DNA of 64,000 nucleotides, taken from the NCBI GenBank assembly GCA_039028975.1, contig JBCCHB010000037.1:45251-109250 (forward strand), read 5' to 3'. Both the position numbers and the translations under genes were made by a program. The notes beneath the pieces were generated by a model. That model saw nothing but the letters and a program-made list of their open reading frames with translations, was not told the origin of the DNA and did no database searches. This DNA is from JAHBNG01 sp039028975 (GTDB taxonomy: Bacteria > Chloroflexota > Anaerolineae > Caldilineales > Caldilineaceae). Shown piece by piece: positions 18,410-27,092 of this stretch (position 1 is its first letter; the number at the start of each line of letters is the position of its first letter).

Positions 18410-18794
18410 TAGGGAAATCCCAACTTATCCCAATTTATTCCAAATTATCCCAACTTTTATCCCAAATTAATCCAACTTTCTCTACTGGATACTTTGCGTT
18501 ATATGAGGCGATTTGAAAACAGTACATTTCCATGATTCTATCAGAGTACCTAAAGTACGGTTTTCATGCACAACCGGGTATAGCCCAAACCCAAACTCTT
18601 CAGTCACCTGTACCCTCTCAATCTTGTTCCTTCGAGTGCTCAGGACGGAGATTGAACGTGCCAACACAACGATATTTCCCAAGCCTATCCCAATAGAAAA
18701 ACCCACTTTATTCCAAATTAATCCAACTTATCCCAATATTATCCCAAGTTAATCCAAATTAACCCAAGCAATATCCCAACTCATTTGGGATATT
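18410..18794. repeat. Short TTGGGATA-type repeat array upstream of lepB
   Basis: Two clusters, at 18416-18480 and about 18695-18780, are made of imperfect copies of ATCCCAA(C/A/T)TTA (reverse strand TAAnTTGGGAT) spaced about 10-11 bases apart. A family B element separates them. At 18770-18794 a perfect 10 bp inverted repeat, AATATCCCAA and TTGGGATATT, overlaps the stop codon of the upstream regulator gene. Helical spacing of the repeats suggests a multi-site protein-binding region. This is inference, and a slippage-generated satellite is the alternative. Confidence 0.55.
18500..18583. repeat. Family B palindromic repeat, copy B2
   Basis: An 84 bp copy lying inside the repeat array upstream of lepB. 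It contains CGATTTGAAAACAG, TATCAGAGTACC and ACGGTTTTCA in the same order and spacing as copy B1 at 34074, and is bounded by TATA at both ends. Confidence 0.7.
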
Positions 18795-20166
18795 ACTTTA
18801 AAATGTAACGAGTCCCGCGCTTTTCACCGATTTTTAAGATAATGCCCTTATTCACCAGATCAACCATGTCCAAACGCAATGTTTCTGCACCTACGTTTGG
18901 GCAGATCTCTCTATATTGTCGATTATTAATACTTTTGTGTTCTTTCATATATTGAAGCGCCTTCATCTGACGCTCATTCATGTTGGATTCCCACTTGGGT
19001 ACGGCTTGAACCGTTTCTCGCCGATTATATAGAATGACGGTAAAGCGATGGCTTTTGGCCTCAAAGGTCGGTGGCTGATGACCCATGGCCATCATATCCT
19101 CAATCATCCGGTCAACACCCAACCCTAGCTCTTCAATATACCCCCATTGGTAGAGGCCATTGACCAGCCGGGGATTCCGGCTGTAGTGCTCTTCAACAAT
19201 ATTGTCAATAGTAATGTGGGCAGGCAAACCACCCGGGCTGGTAATTTCCAGGCGATCCGTATACATACGAATTTCAATACTGCGTCCGTTGAGCCGATAA
19301 TCTCTGTGAGCAACTGCATTGACCAAGGCTTCGCGAACGGCAAATGTCGGATACTCAGTCTCCTCGTCACGATGCAGACCACGTACGACTGACTGCTTGT
19401 CCATCTCCTCCCAGACAACCCGCCAAGCCCTCTCTACAATTCGCGCCAAAGGGCCTGTAATCTCCTCACGCCGCCCATAGCCAAACGAGCCCTCGGGGCC
19501 TCGTGGCTGCACATCAGCAAATTTTACAAATATGGCCCGGCTTTGGGGCATAAAGAGCTGTGGATCTTTGCCAAAGAGCAGTAGGCCGCTGATGGTTGGC
19601 TCCATCTTATCGTTTAACGCACCAATCTGCTGCAGCAGTTTGTCCGTCGGCATCACTGTTGAACGTGGGCTTCGCTTCTGTCGTCTTTCCAAATACTCTT
19701 CAATGACTTCCGGATCTAGGTCATCCCGCTGAGCACCAGGTACCACCTGCATCTCAAAATCACCAGTGGGACGATTAGCCAGCATCACTTCGAGCTGTTG
19801 GCCGTCTGTTGGTACATTCTTCCGCCCTTTTCGGGTAAGAATGCGTCCATCGGTTAGCGCATGGAGCGTATCACTGCGCTCAACCCGCAACAAAATAAGT
19901 ACACCACCGGGCATCTCCTCCGCCTGCCAATCGGTATGAACCGGTGGATTGCAAAGACGCAATGCCCCCTCTAAGGCATCAGAAGCATCTTCCTCAACAA
20001 AAATGCCACCCATATAGCCTTCTTCATTGATCCCCAAAACGAGTGTGCCACCCTCACTGTTGGCAAAGGAAGTCAGCGTTTCTGCTATAAGTTCTGGGTG
20101 TGGATCAGGCAAAAACTCGAGCGTCTGGCCGGGTTTTTGCTGCAAAAGGCGTTGGGTTTCGACCAT
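18793..20166 (-). CDS. AlbA_2 (Schlafen-type) ATP-binding domain protein with C-terminal HTH
   Basis: 457 residues. The N-terminal AlbA_2/divergent AAA-4 domain (residues 13-150) shows GQTLEFLPD and SFANSEGGTLVLGI. The middle region has ALVNAVAHRDYRL and GGLPAHITIDNI, typical of the family's GHKL-like portion. The C-terminal 65 residues form a winged helix (NERQMKALQYMKEHKSINN). Such proteins are annotated as putative transcriptional regulators; some are linked to defence or stress responses. It lies 22 bases after gyrA on the same strand, so they may be co-transcribed. The repeat array directly downstream could be its binding site, an untested idea. Confidence 0.85.
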   Translation of the reverse strand: MVETQRLLQQKPGQTLEFLPDPHPELIAETLTSFANSEGGTLVLGINEEGYMGGIFVEEDASDALEGALRLCNPPVHTDWQAEEMPGGVLILLRVERSDTLHALTDGRILTRKGRKNVPTDGQQLEVMLANRPTGDFEMQVVPGAQRDDLDPEVIEEYLERRQKRSPRSTVMPTDKLLQQIGALNDKMEPTISGLLLFGKDPQLFMPQSRAIFVKFADVQPRGPEGSFGYGRREEITGPLARIVERAWRVVWEEMDKQSVVRGLHRDEETEYPTFAVREALVNAVAHRDYRLNGRSIEIRMYTDRLEITSPGGLPAHITIDNIVEEHYSRNPRLVNGLYQWGYIEELGLGVDRMIEDMMAMGHQPPTFEAKSHRFTVILYNRRETVQAVPKWESNMNERQMKALQYMKEHKSINNRQYREICPNVGAETLRLDMVDLVNKGIILKIGEKRGTRYILK

Positions 20167-20188
20167 ATGGAGAGTCTATAAATATACC

Positions 20189-22975
20189 TTATTCTTGCAG
20201 AGACTCGCCGCTCATCTCCATAACGGCATCGCCACCATCAATTGAATTATTGTCTGAATCGTCGTCGATCTGGTTCACTTCGTCTGTATGATCCATCTCG
20301 ATTGAAGGGATCTCCTCTCCTATCTCCTCACCTTGAATCGAGCCATTGGGGGAAGCATCTCCGTCTGTCCCTTCAACATCCCGTTCTAGATCAGCCTGCT
20401 TTAAGATGGCTACCGCAGCCAGTTCATCTCCGTTTTGTAGGTTAACAACCCGAACACCTCGGGTGCTACGTCCCATACGGCTAACTCCTTCAACAGCTGT
20501 TCGGAGTACGATCCCATTGCTCGTAATAACGGTAAACTGGTCAGTCTCTTCGACGACCCGTGCGGATACAATCGGGCCTAGCTCTTCTAATCGACGATGA
20601 TCGGTGGTCCAAATACCCTGGGTGTAGCGGCTTTTGGGGGTGTACTCATCCAAGGAAACTCGTTTGCCATAGCCACCACGATGTAGAACAAGCAAGTCAG
20701 CATCAGGATTCACTACATCCAGGCTAACTACGCTATCTTCACCCAATAAGCGAATCGCCATCACGCCCGCGGCTGTACGCCCCATGGCCCGGACTTCTGT
20801 CTCATGAAATCTAAGCGACTTCCCACCTTCTGTGACGACAATAAAATCATCTTTGCCGTTGGTCAAACGAGCCCAATCGAGTGAATCACTTGGATCCAAG
20901 TTCATGGCGATCAACCCAGAGGCACGAATGTTGCGAAAGGCGCTTAACTCCATACGCTTGATGCGGCCTTTTCGTGTAGCCAAGGTGACAAAGTTGGCTT
21001 CCTCAAAGTCAGGCACAATGAGCATGGTGCTAACCGTCTCATCAGCCATTAGACTAAGCACGTTGGCGATGTGAGAGCCGCGGGCGATTCGGCTTCCCTC
21101 AGGCAACTCATAAACTTTGCTAATATAAACGCGACCCTTATCTGTGAAGAAAAGTATATGATCAAGGGTGCGAGCAAAGAGCATATCCACCACTTCGTCT
21201 TCCTGTTTGGTGGCCATCCCCTTAACGCCTCTGCCACCACGTCCCTGGGATTTGAAGGTCGCCTCTGTCATCCGTTTGATGTAAGATCCGGCACTATAGG
21301 AGATAAAGACATTCTCCTGAGTAATCAGATCTTCTTCATTAAAGTCGCCATTGGCGCCAGCCACGATTTGGGTGCGACGTTCATCGCCAAATCTCTCTTT
21401 TAGATCCAGTATGTCTTCCCGCACCAATGCGCGGATCTTCTGAGGATGAGCCAGTAGATCCTCTAAATAGGCAATGCGGGCCATAATCTCTTGGTACTCA
21501 TCTTCGATCTTCTGGCGTTCCAATGCCGCCAACCGACGAAGCTGCATATCCAAAATAGCCTGGGCTTGCACTTCACTCAAACCAAAACGGGACATGAGCT
21601 GGGTCCGTGCATCCTCAACACTTTGACTGCTGCGGATTGTCTGAATGACCTCATCCAGGAATTCGAGTGCGATGCGCAGCCCTTCTAGAATATGAGCACG
21701 TTCGCGGGCCTTGTTTAATTGGAACTGGGTACGACGGGTCAGCACTTCCTGCCGATGTTCAATATAGACGACAAGTGCTCGCCGCAATCCGAGCGTTGTC
21801 GGCTGGCCGTCAACCAACGCCAAAGTATTGACGCCAAATGAGGTTTGAAGTTGCGTGTATTTAAAGAGGCGGTTGCTCACCTTCTTCGGGGCGGCACCTC
21901 GTTTTAACTCAATGACAATCCGCATCCCTTTGCGGTCGCTCTCATCACGCAAGTCCGAGATCTGGTCCAATTTCCCTTCCCGTACCAGCTCGGCCATTCG
22001 CTCGATAAGAGAAGATTTATTTACCTGATAGGGAATTTCGGTAACAATAATCCGGAAGCGATTGTTCCTCGTCTCTTCAATTTCCGTCTTAGCACGAAGA
22101 AGAATTCGACCACGTCCTGTCCCAAATGCTTGGCCAATGCCATCTGAACCCAGAATGATGCCACCGGTTGGGAAATCTGGCCCTTTGACAAAGGCCATTA
22201 GCTCTTCCAAACTAATGTCATCATGACGTTCCCAATTATCAATAATATAGACGATGGCATTGGCAATTTCATTGAGATTATGGGGAGGGATGTTCGTTGC
22301 CATACCCACTGCAATCCCGTTGGTTCCATTAACCAACAGGTTCGGCAACATGGCGGGTAACACCTCTGGCTCTTCTAAGCTATCATCAAAATTGAGGCCC
22401 CAGTCCACCGTATCCATATCGATGTCTTGAAGCATGGGTTGGGCAATACGGGCAAGCCGTGCCTCCGTATAACGCATCGCCGCCGGACTGTCTCCATCGA
22501 CCGAGCCAAAGTTCCCTTGCCCATCCACCAAGGGATACCGCAAGCTGAAGGGCTGAGCCATGCGGGCCATGGCATCATAAACAGCCCCGTCTCCATGGGG
22601 ATGATATTTCCCTAATACTTCCCCAACAATACGAGCACTCTTTTTGTAGGCAGTATTTGGCTGCAGGCCCATATCATGCATGGCATAGAGAATACGGCGG
22701 TGAACAGGTTTCAATCCATCCCGTGCATCGGGCAACGCACGGGATACAATGACGCTCATGGCATATTCCAAGTATGAGGTTCGCATCTCATCTTCAATGG
22801 AAATCAGCCGGACATTGCCTGCACCAAAGCTTTCATCCGATTCATCGCTTAAGCCATTCACAGGTATTCCATTAACCCCGTTTCCACCATCCATGCCGCT
22901 TGTATTATCAAGGACCTGAGGGGCTTCCTCTTCATGGTCATTATTACCGTTCAAAGGTTCGCTATTTTCTGCCAT
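20189..22975 (-). CDS. gyrA: DNA gyrase subunit A
   Basis: 928 residues. The breakage-reunion domain has the catalytic Tyr169 in AAMRYTEARL, and the C-terminal beta-pinwheel has the GyrA box QGRGGRG near residue 575, which separates gyrase from topoisomerase IV. The N-terminus carries about 55 extra acidic/Gly-rich residues before the conserved start (MRTSYLEYAMSVIVSRALPD), and the C-terminus has a long acidic tail of about 60 residues. In the quinolone-determining region the residue equivalent to E. coli Ser83 is Gly130 (HPHGDGAVYD), while Asp87 is kept. No gyrB is nearby. Confidence 0.97.
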   Translation of the reverse strand: MAENSEPLNGNNDHEEEAPQVLDNTSGMDGGNGVNGIPVNGLSDESDESFGAGNVRLISIEDEMRTSYLEYAMSVIVSRALPDARDGLKPVHRRILYAMHDMGLQPNTAYKKSARIVGEVLGKYHPHGDGAVYDAMARMAQPFSLRYPLVDGQGNFGSVDGDSPAAMRYTEARLARIAQPMLQDIDMDTVDWGLNFDDSLEEPEVLPAMLPNLLVNGTNGIAVGMATNIPPHNLNEIANAIVYIIDNWERHDDISLEELMAFVKGPDFPTGGIILGSDGIGQAFGTGRGRILLRAKTEIEETRNNRFRIIVTEIPYQVNKSSLIERMAELVREGKLDQISDLRDESDRKGMRIVIELKRGAAPKKVSNRLFKYTQLQTSFGVNTLALVDGQPTTLGLRRALVVYIEHRQEVLTRRTQFQLNKARERAHILEGLRIALEFLDEVIQTIRSSQSVEDARTQLMSRFGLSEVQAQAILDMQLRRLAALERQKIEDEYQEIMARIAYLEDLLAHPQKIRALVREDILDLKERFGDERRTQIVAGANGDFNEEDLITQENVFISYSAGSYIKRMTEATFKSQGRGGRGVKGMATKQEDEVVDMLFARTLDHILFFTDKGRVYISKVYELPEGSRIARGSHIANVLSLMADETVSTMLIVPDFEEANFVTLATRKGRIKRMELSAFRNIRASGLIAMNLDPSDSLDWARLTNGKDDFIVVTEGGKSLRFHETEVRAMGRTAAGVMAIRLLGEDSVVSLDVVNPDADLLVLHRGGYGKRVSLDEYTPKSRYTQGIWTTDHRRLEELGPIVSARVVEETDQFTVITSNGIVLRTAVEGVSRMGRSTRGVRVVNLQNGDELAAVAILKQADLERDVEGTDGDASPNGSIQGEEIGEEIPSIEMDHTDEVNQIDDDSDNNSIDGGDAVMEMSGESLQE

Positions 22976-23028
22976 CTGTTTTTCTCAAAAATATCGTTAC
23001 GCGATTATTGCATCCCACTATATATGAA

Positions 23029-23142
23029 GATATATGTAGCCAGGAAAACCCCTATGCCCTTGAAATCCCTATGACGATGGGAATGTCCTCACTTTGCGGT
23101 ATTTCCCAGGGCGAACGGGACATGTCGGGCAATACGTATCTG
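23029..23142. repeat. Probable degenerate family A repeat, copy A5
   Basis: In the 569 bp gap upstream of gyrA. The left end TATATGTAGCCAGGAAAA and the internal GGGAATGTCC and CGGGACATGTCGGGC follow the order of copy A1, with many differences. The gap also holds B5. No other gene is supported here; the 60-residue frame at 23154-23336 overlaps the repeat and has no features. Confidence 0.45.
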
Positions 23143-23253
23143 ACGGACTATGCCTAGTTCGGATGCGAACAAAGTTTTTCGATCAGAGCAAGAAAAGTCA
23201 AAATCTTCTTTCTATCTGAGTCCAATCGTAGGCTGTTCAACTCTCCGGTAAGC

Positions 23254-23326
23254 ATTTTGAAAACCAGCGTTTTTACAGCCTCGATTTTAGAGCCCAAACC
23301 CCGGTATTCAAACGGAATTGAGTGTG
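23254..23326. repeat. Family B palindromic repeat, copy B5 (partial)
   Basis: The core TTTTGAAAACCAGCG, a middle GATTTTAGAGCCCAAACC, and the right arm GGTATTCAAACGGAATTGAG align with copies B1 and B4. The TATA ends are lost. Confidence 0.6.
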
Positions 23327-23544
23327 AATTATTCAATTACGAGATATAGGCACAGATAAGCTATCATACCACATTTGACTGCAAACTGCACGATTTGCTG
23401 TATTGGTAATTCCGACCTATGATTATTGATGAACTACCTAGTAGACTTCTGGGTTTAGGGTCTAGGGTTATGCGTTTTTAAAAAAGAGGTTCCTTACGAT
23501 TTTGGTTCGTATGGTTTCGACGAAAGGTTGCCGCAGCTATCCGG

Positions 23545-24807
23545 CTAGCGTAATGACCGAATCATTTGGCCCAAAGTCGTCAGCAACGTCCCAAGACCAC
23601 GTCTCTGAATGATCTGAAAGGCACGTCGCACATAATGATATGGACCAAGAATGGGATGTTCATCATGCTGATGTACATCTCGCGAAGAAAGTTTTCTAAC
23701 GATATAAACAAGATAACTGACCCGTTGTTGCCAACTATCGAGAAGACGAATCTCGAACCCATAGCGTGTCGCTTTGGCTGAGCTATCAAGTTCTGTAGAT
23801 AGAGTATGGCAAGTATCAATACTTAAGTGCTCAATAAGCTGACTAGGTGTTGTCATTCCGGATAAATATGACGGACCAATATCCAAAAGAAGGTTAGCAC
23901 CCAGCAAATTTGTGGCGAGATGTGAGCCTAGTAAGACCATTCGTTTGACGCCTGCCGTCTCGGAACGATTCATGATAATAGACCAGTCAATATCAGGATT
24001 GAGCAGTATAAACTGAGACAAATCGCAAATCCAGCGCAGACGCTCAAAGCGATGGCGTGCTCCATGAGTACAGAGGGTCAAATAGGTGTCTTCCCGGCTA
24101 AGGGTTTGTAACCATTGGCCATTCAGCTCTACAGATTGATAGACTGGCTGTAAATAGGACCATCCTATCTCCGTACTGATTTCTGATGTGGTTAACTGCC
24201 AGTGGACTTCAATCATGTGATTGTTGCGAGGATGAATGAAGGCATAATCCTTTTTATATTTGAGCCAAATCTGTTCTGCTATTTCATCTTCGCCGCTCAT
24301 GTGGAGACTGTGGTATCCTTGGTCAAATAGAAGTTTTTTTATAGAGAGTACATCCTCTTTTTTTACCAAGATATCCATGTCACTTGTCGGTCTTAGCATC
24401 TGGCCACCGTACAGCAAATGATCAAGTATGATGCCCTTATAATGAAGGTGGGGAATATCATTCTCTGCGAGAATGCGGCTGATTTTTACCATGCGCGATG
24501 TTAAAAAGAGCTGACGTATTGCTTGAGATTTCGTCTCTTTGTGAAGCTTTCCGATAAATACCTGTGGTACAATACAATCTAGCTCTTTTTCATTTAGAAT
24601 AGTTAAGTGCTTATGGAGTAATGCCACCATCCCATGACGTTTTGCCATCGGTAATAACGTACCCCAATCGAGTCCAGAGTCTATCAATTGCGTCATATGG
24701 TTTTGAAATGGGTTTACCATTTCGATACGAGCACAGCAGATCAGCAGCTGCATTTCAGACCCTAAATGAGCCATAAGGGGAGGAAGCTGGTCTTTATTGA
24801 ATTCCAT
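23545..24807 (-). CDS. NTP_transf_5 family nucleotidyltransferase
   Basis: 420 residues. HLHYKGIILDHLLYGGQMLR followed by PTSDMDILVKK (D143, D145) is the metal-binding core of the uncharacterised nucleotidyltransferase family PF14907; MIEVHWQL later is also typical. Members often sit in exopolysaccharide or peptide-modification clusters and their substrate is unknown. It is the last minus-strand gene before the divergent polysaccharide locus, separated from the sugar dehydrogenase by a 506 bp gap. AT richness of the gene is similar to the polysaccharide genes, so it may belong with them functionally. Confidence 0.82.
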   Translation of the reverse strand: MEFNKDQLPPLMAHLGSEMQLLICCARIEMVNPFQNHMTQLIDSGLDWGTLLPMAKRHGMVALLHKHLTILNEKELDCIVPQVFIGKLHKETKSQAIRQLFLTSRMVKISRILAENDIPHLHYKGIILDHLLYGGQMLRPTSDMDILVKKEDVLSIKKLLFDQGYHSLHMSGEDEIAEQIWLKYKKDYAFIHPRNNHMIEVHWQLTTSEISTEIGWSYLQPVYQSVELNGQWLQTLSREDTYLTLCTHGARHRFERLRWICDLSQFILLNPDIDWSIIMNRSETAGVKRMVLLGSHLATNLLGANLLLDIGPSYLSGMTTPSQLIEHLSIDTCHTLSTELDSSAKATRYGFEIRLLDSWQQRVSYLVYIVRKLSSRDVHQHDEHPILGPYHYVRRAFQIIQRRGLGTLLTTLGQMIRSLR

Positions 24808-24839
24808 ATGATCTATTTCGCTTTATTCATAATTTTACT

Positions 24840-24997
24840 TATGCTTTGCCGGAAAAGTCTTATCCTGATTCTTGACCAATCCGCTCTGAGAAATTTCGAG
24901 CAGAGAGGAGATCCCCGTCTTCACGAGGACAGGGCCCGTCTTTCTGGGACAAGCTTCCCGTCTGCACGGGAACAAATTCTTCTGGCCATCTTATACT
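24840..24997. repeat. Family A palindromic repeat, long copy A3
   Basis: A 158 bp copy in the divergent intergenic region between the nucleotidyltransferase and the sugar dehydrogenase. It has the normal left part (TATGCTTTGCCGGAAAAGTC) and right end (TTCTTCTGGCCATCTTATAC). Inserted between them are three tandem units of about 22 bp based on CCCGTCTnCACGGGnACA. Copy A4 has one such unit, while A1 and A2 have none. The rest of the 24808-25313 gap is AT-rich and must hold the promoter of the sugar dehydrogenase. Confidence 0.75.
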
Positions 24998-25313
24998 TTG
25001 AGCCAGTATAACCCAGCTCTAGTCAATTATTGTAACGTCTTTCTTTCATTATCATTGAGGCAATTTTTGTTTATTTAACCCAAATGAAATATTTAGGTTG
25101 ATAAAATATCGTATCATAATGAAGAATTCTAGGTTCATAGGGACTTCAGAGGGATATTTCATTTACCTATGAAGTTTTTGAATGCGATGAAGGTTCGTTA
25201 CCTCTTCCTTCATGGTCTTCATTCCCTTCATGGTTCCATTTGACTTGTCAACTGCCTGAGAGCTGGTTGAACCGAATTCTGTTAATGAATTAATCTATTT
25301 AAGGAGTAAGGTC

Positions 25314-26681
25314 ATGACCCCCATCGAAAATGTAATCGAGAAATTTGAAAATCGAAGTACCCACGTCGCCGTCGTAGGTCTAGGATATGTTGGGTTACCC
25401 CTTTGTATCGCCTTTGCTAAAGCTGGTTACCAGGTCACTGGCATTGATATTGATGAGCGCAAGGTGGATTCCATCAACCGCGGCGAATCTTACATTGAAG
25501 ACATTCCCTCATCGATCCTGCAGCAGTATACCCGTCAATCAATGGGCATTTCAACTCAAACCGTAGGCTCCACTACGAACCATCCACCATCCACTACCCT
25601 ACATCTATCATCAAGGAACCAATTTTCTGCTACAACCGATTACAGCATTCTCGCTGAATGTGACGCTGTATCGATTTGCGTGCCAACGCCCCTAAGTAAG
25701 ACCGGTGACCCGAATATCGCTTATGTAGTCAGCGCAGCTGAGCAGACCGCCAAATATCTGCATAATGATATGGTCGTTGTTCTTGAATCTACTACGTACC
25801 CTGGTACAACCACTGAAATCTTGTTGCCTCACCTAGAACAGAATAACCAAGGATTTCAGGTTGGCCAAGACTTTTTCCTAGCTTTTTCCCCAGAACGTAT
25901 CGATCCTGGTCGTGCTGACTGGACTGTGGAGACCATGCCCAAAGTGATGGGAGGCGTTACTGGTGGCTGTTTGGAAGTGGCAACGGCCTTCTATGGTGCC
26001 GCTGTAGGGCAAATCATCCCGGTCTCCTCGCCTGACGCAGCAGAGATGGTGAAACTTTTTGAAAATACATTTCGCGCCGTCAACATTGGTTTGGCTAATG
26101 AACTGCTCCTCATGTGTGATAAATTGGGACTGGATGCTTGGGAGGTGCTAGACGCTGCTGCCACCAAGCCCTTTGGCTTTATGAAATTTACACCTGGGCC
26201 AGGGTTAGGTGGACACTGTATTCCCGTCGATCCCCACTACCTCTCATGGAAGCTACGTAGCCTTCAATATACGGCCCGATTTATCGAATTAGCCAGTGAG
26301 ATCAACACCAATATGCCCGCCTATTGGGTTCAGAGAGTACAGGACGCTCTTAATGAAGATACCAAATCTGTTAAGGGCAGCCAGATCCTGATCTTGGGCG
26401 TTGCCTACAAAAAAGATGTCAGCGACATGCGCGAGTCACCCTCACTTGATATTCTCCATCTACTTCAAACCAAGGGGGCAATGGTGCAATATCACGATCC
26501 CTACGTGCCTTCCTTCAGCTATGATGGCCAAGAGTTCGTCTCTGTACCCGATCTAATTGCCGCGCTTGAAGAAGCTGATTGCGTTGTTATTGCCACTGAC
26601 CATTCAAGCTATGATTGGCAGACCATCGTCAACCAATCCAACCTTCTGATCGATACACGTCACGTAGACGTGAGAGGATAA
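25314..26681 (+). CDS. Nucleotide sugar dehydrogenase (UDP-glucose/UDP-GlcNAc/GDP-mannose dehydrogenase family)
   Basis: 455 residues with a strong AGGAG upstream. The NAD-binding fold opens VAVVGLGYVGLPLCIAFA, and the catalytic Cys302 is in GLGGHCIPVDPHYL. It oxidises the C6 hydroxyl of a nucleotide sugar to a uronic acid in two steps. The GGHCIPVDPHYL signature favours the WbpA/WecC branch (UDP-HexNAc), but substrate cannot be fixed. Residues about 75-105 form a Ser/Thr-rich loop longer than usual. It is the first gene of the plus-strand polysaccharide locus. Confidence 0.92.
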   Translation: MTPIENVIEKFENRSTHVAVVGLGYVGLPLCIAFAKAGYQVTGIDIDERKVDSINRGESYIEDIPSSILQQYTRQSMGISTQTVGSTTNHPPSTTLHLSSRNQFSATTDYSILAECDAVSICVPTPLSKTGDPNIAYVVSAAEQTAKYLHNDMVVVLESTTYPGTTTEILLPHLEQNNQGFQVGQDFFLAFSPERIDPGRADWTVETMPKVMGGVTGGCLEVATAFYGAAVGQIIPVSSPDAAEMVKLFENTFRAVNIGLANELLLMCDKLGLDAWEVLDAAATKPFGFMKFTPGPGLGGHCIPVDPHYLSWKLRSLQYTARFIELASEINTNMPAYWVQRVQDALNEDTKSVKGSQILILGVAYKKDVSDMRESPSLDILHLLQTKGAMVQYHDPYVPSFSYDGQEFVSVPDLIAALEEADCVVIATDHSSYDWQTIVNQSNLLIDTRHVDVRG

Positions 26682-27092
26682 AGGAGCGAGGGGCGATTGG
26701 GGCGAGAGGATGAGTGAGTACCCTGAAAGCGATTTGTCACCTTTAACAATAAATAGGCTGATATACTTTGGACTAAATTTAGTCTTTCCTCAGCGGAGCC
26801 AGAATCTTAGAAGCTGACTGAAAAGTTCACTTTGGGTGGATAAGCATTTCGGGAAAGGGATTCAAGTTGTAACCTCGGCGGTTTTTTGTCTATCCGTTTC
26901 CCAGAATGTTTTATGACAACACCTCCTTTTCAGGCAGGCTCTACAGGCACAATGCCCACCAAACTCACTAATATATGAAGGAAAGAAGTAAAAGATAACC
27001 TTCGTATCTTATTGATTAATGCATTGTGCCTATGCTCATGCCAAAGGGTGCGGGGTAGCTACTCTACTGTGCTCCTGTAAAGGTATGTATCT
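26682..27092. other. Intergenic region with two inverted repeats
   Basis: No gene seen. An 11 bp perfect inverted repeat, AGGCACAATGC (26945-26955) and GCATTGTGCCT (27021-27031), lies shortly before the next start and could form a leader stem. A second pair, CATTTCGGGAAA (about 26846) and TTTCCCAGAATG (about 26904), shows one mismatch; a similar TTTCCCGAAATGTT occurs near 33990. AGAAGCTGACTGAAAAG near 26811 resembles AGAAGCTGTCTGAAAAG near 42979. Confidence 0.4.

Noticed and set aside
23154..23336. Small reverse-strand gene upstream of gyrA
   Set aside because: It lies over the B5 repeat, has no good ribosome site and no recognisable product.
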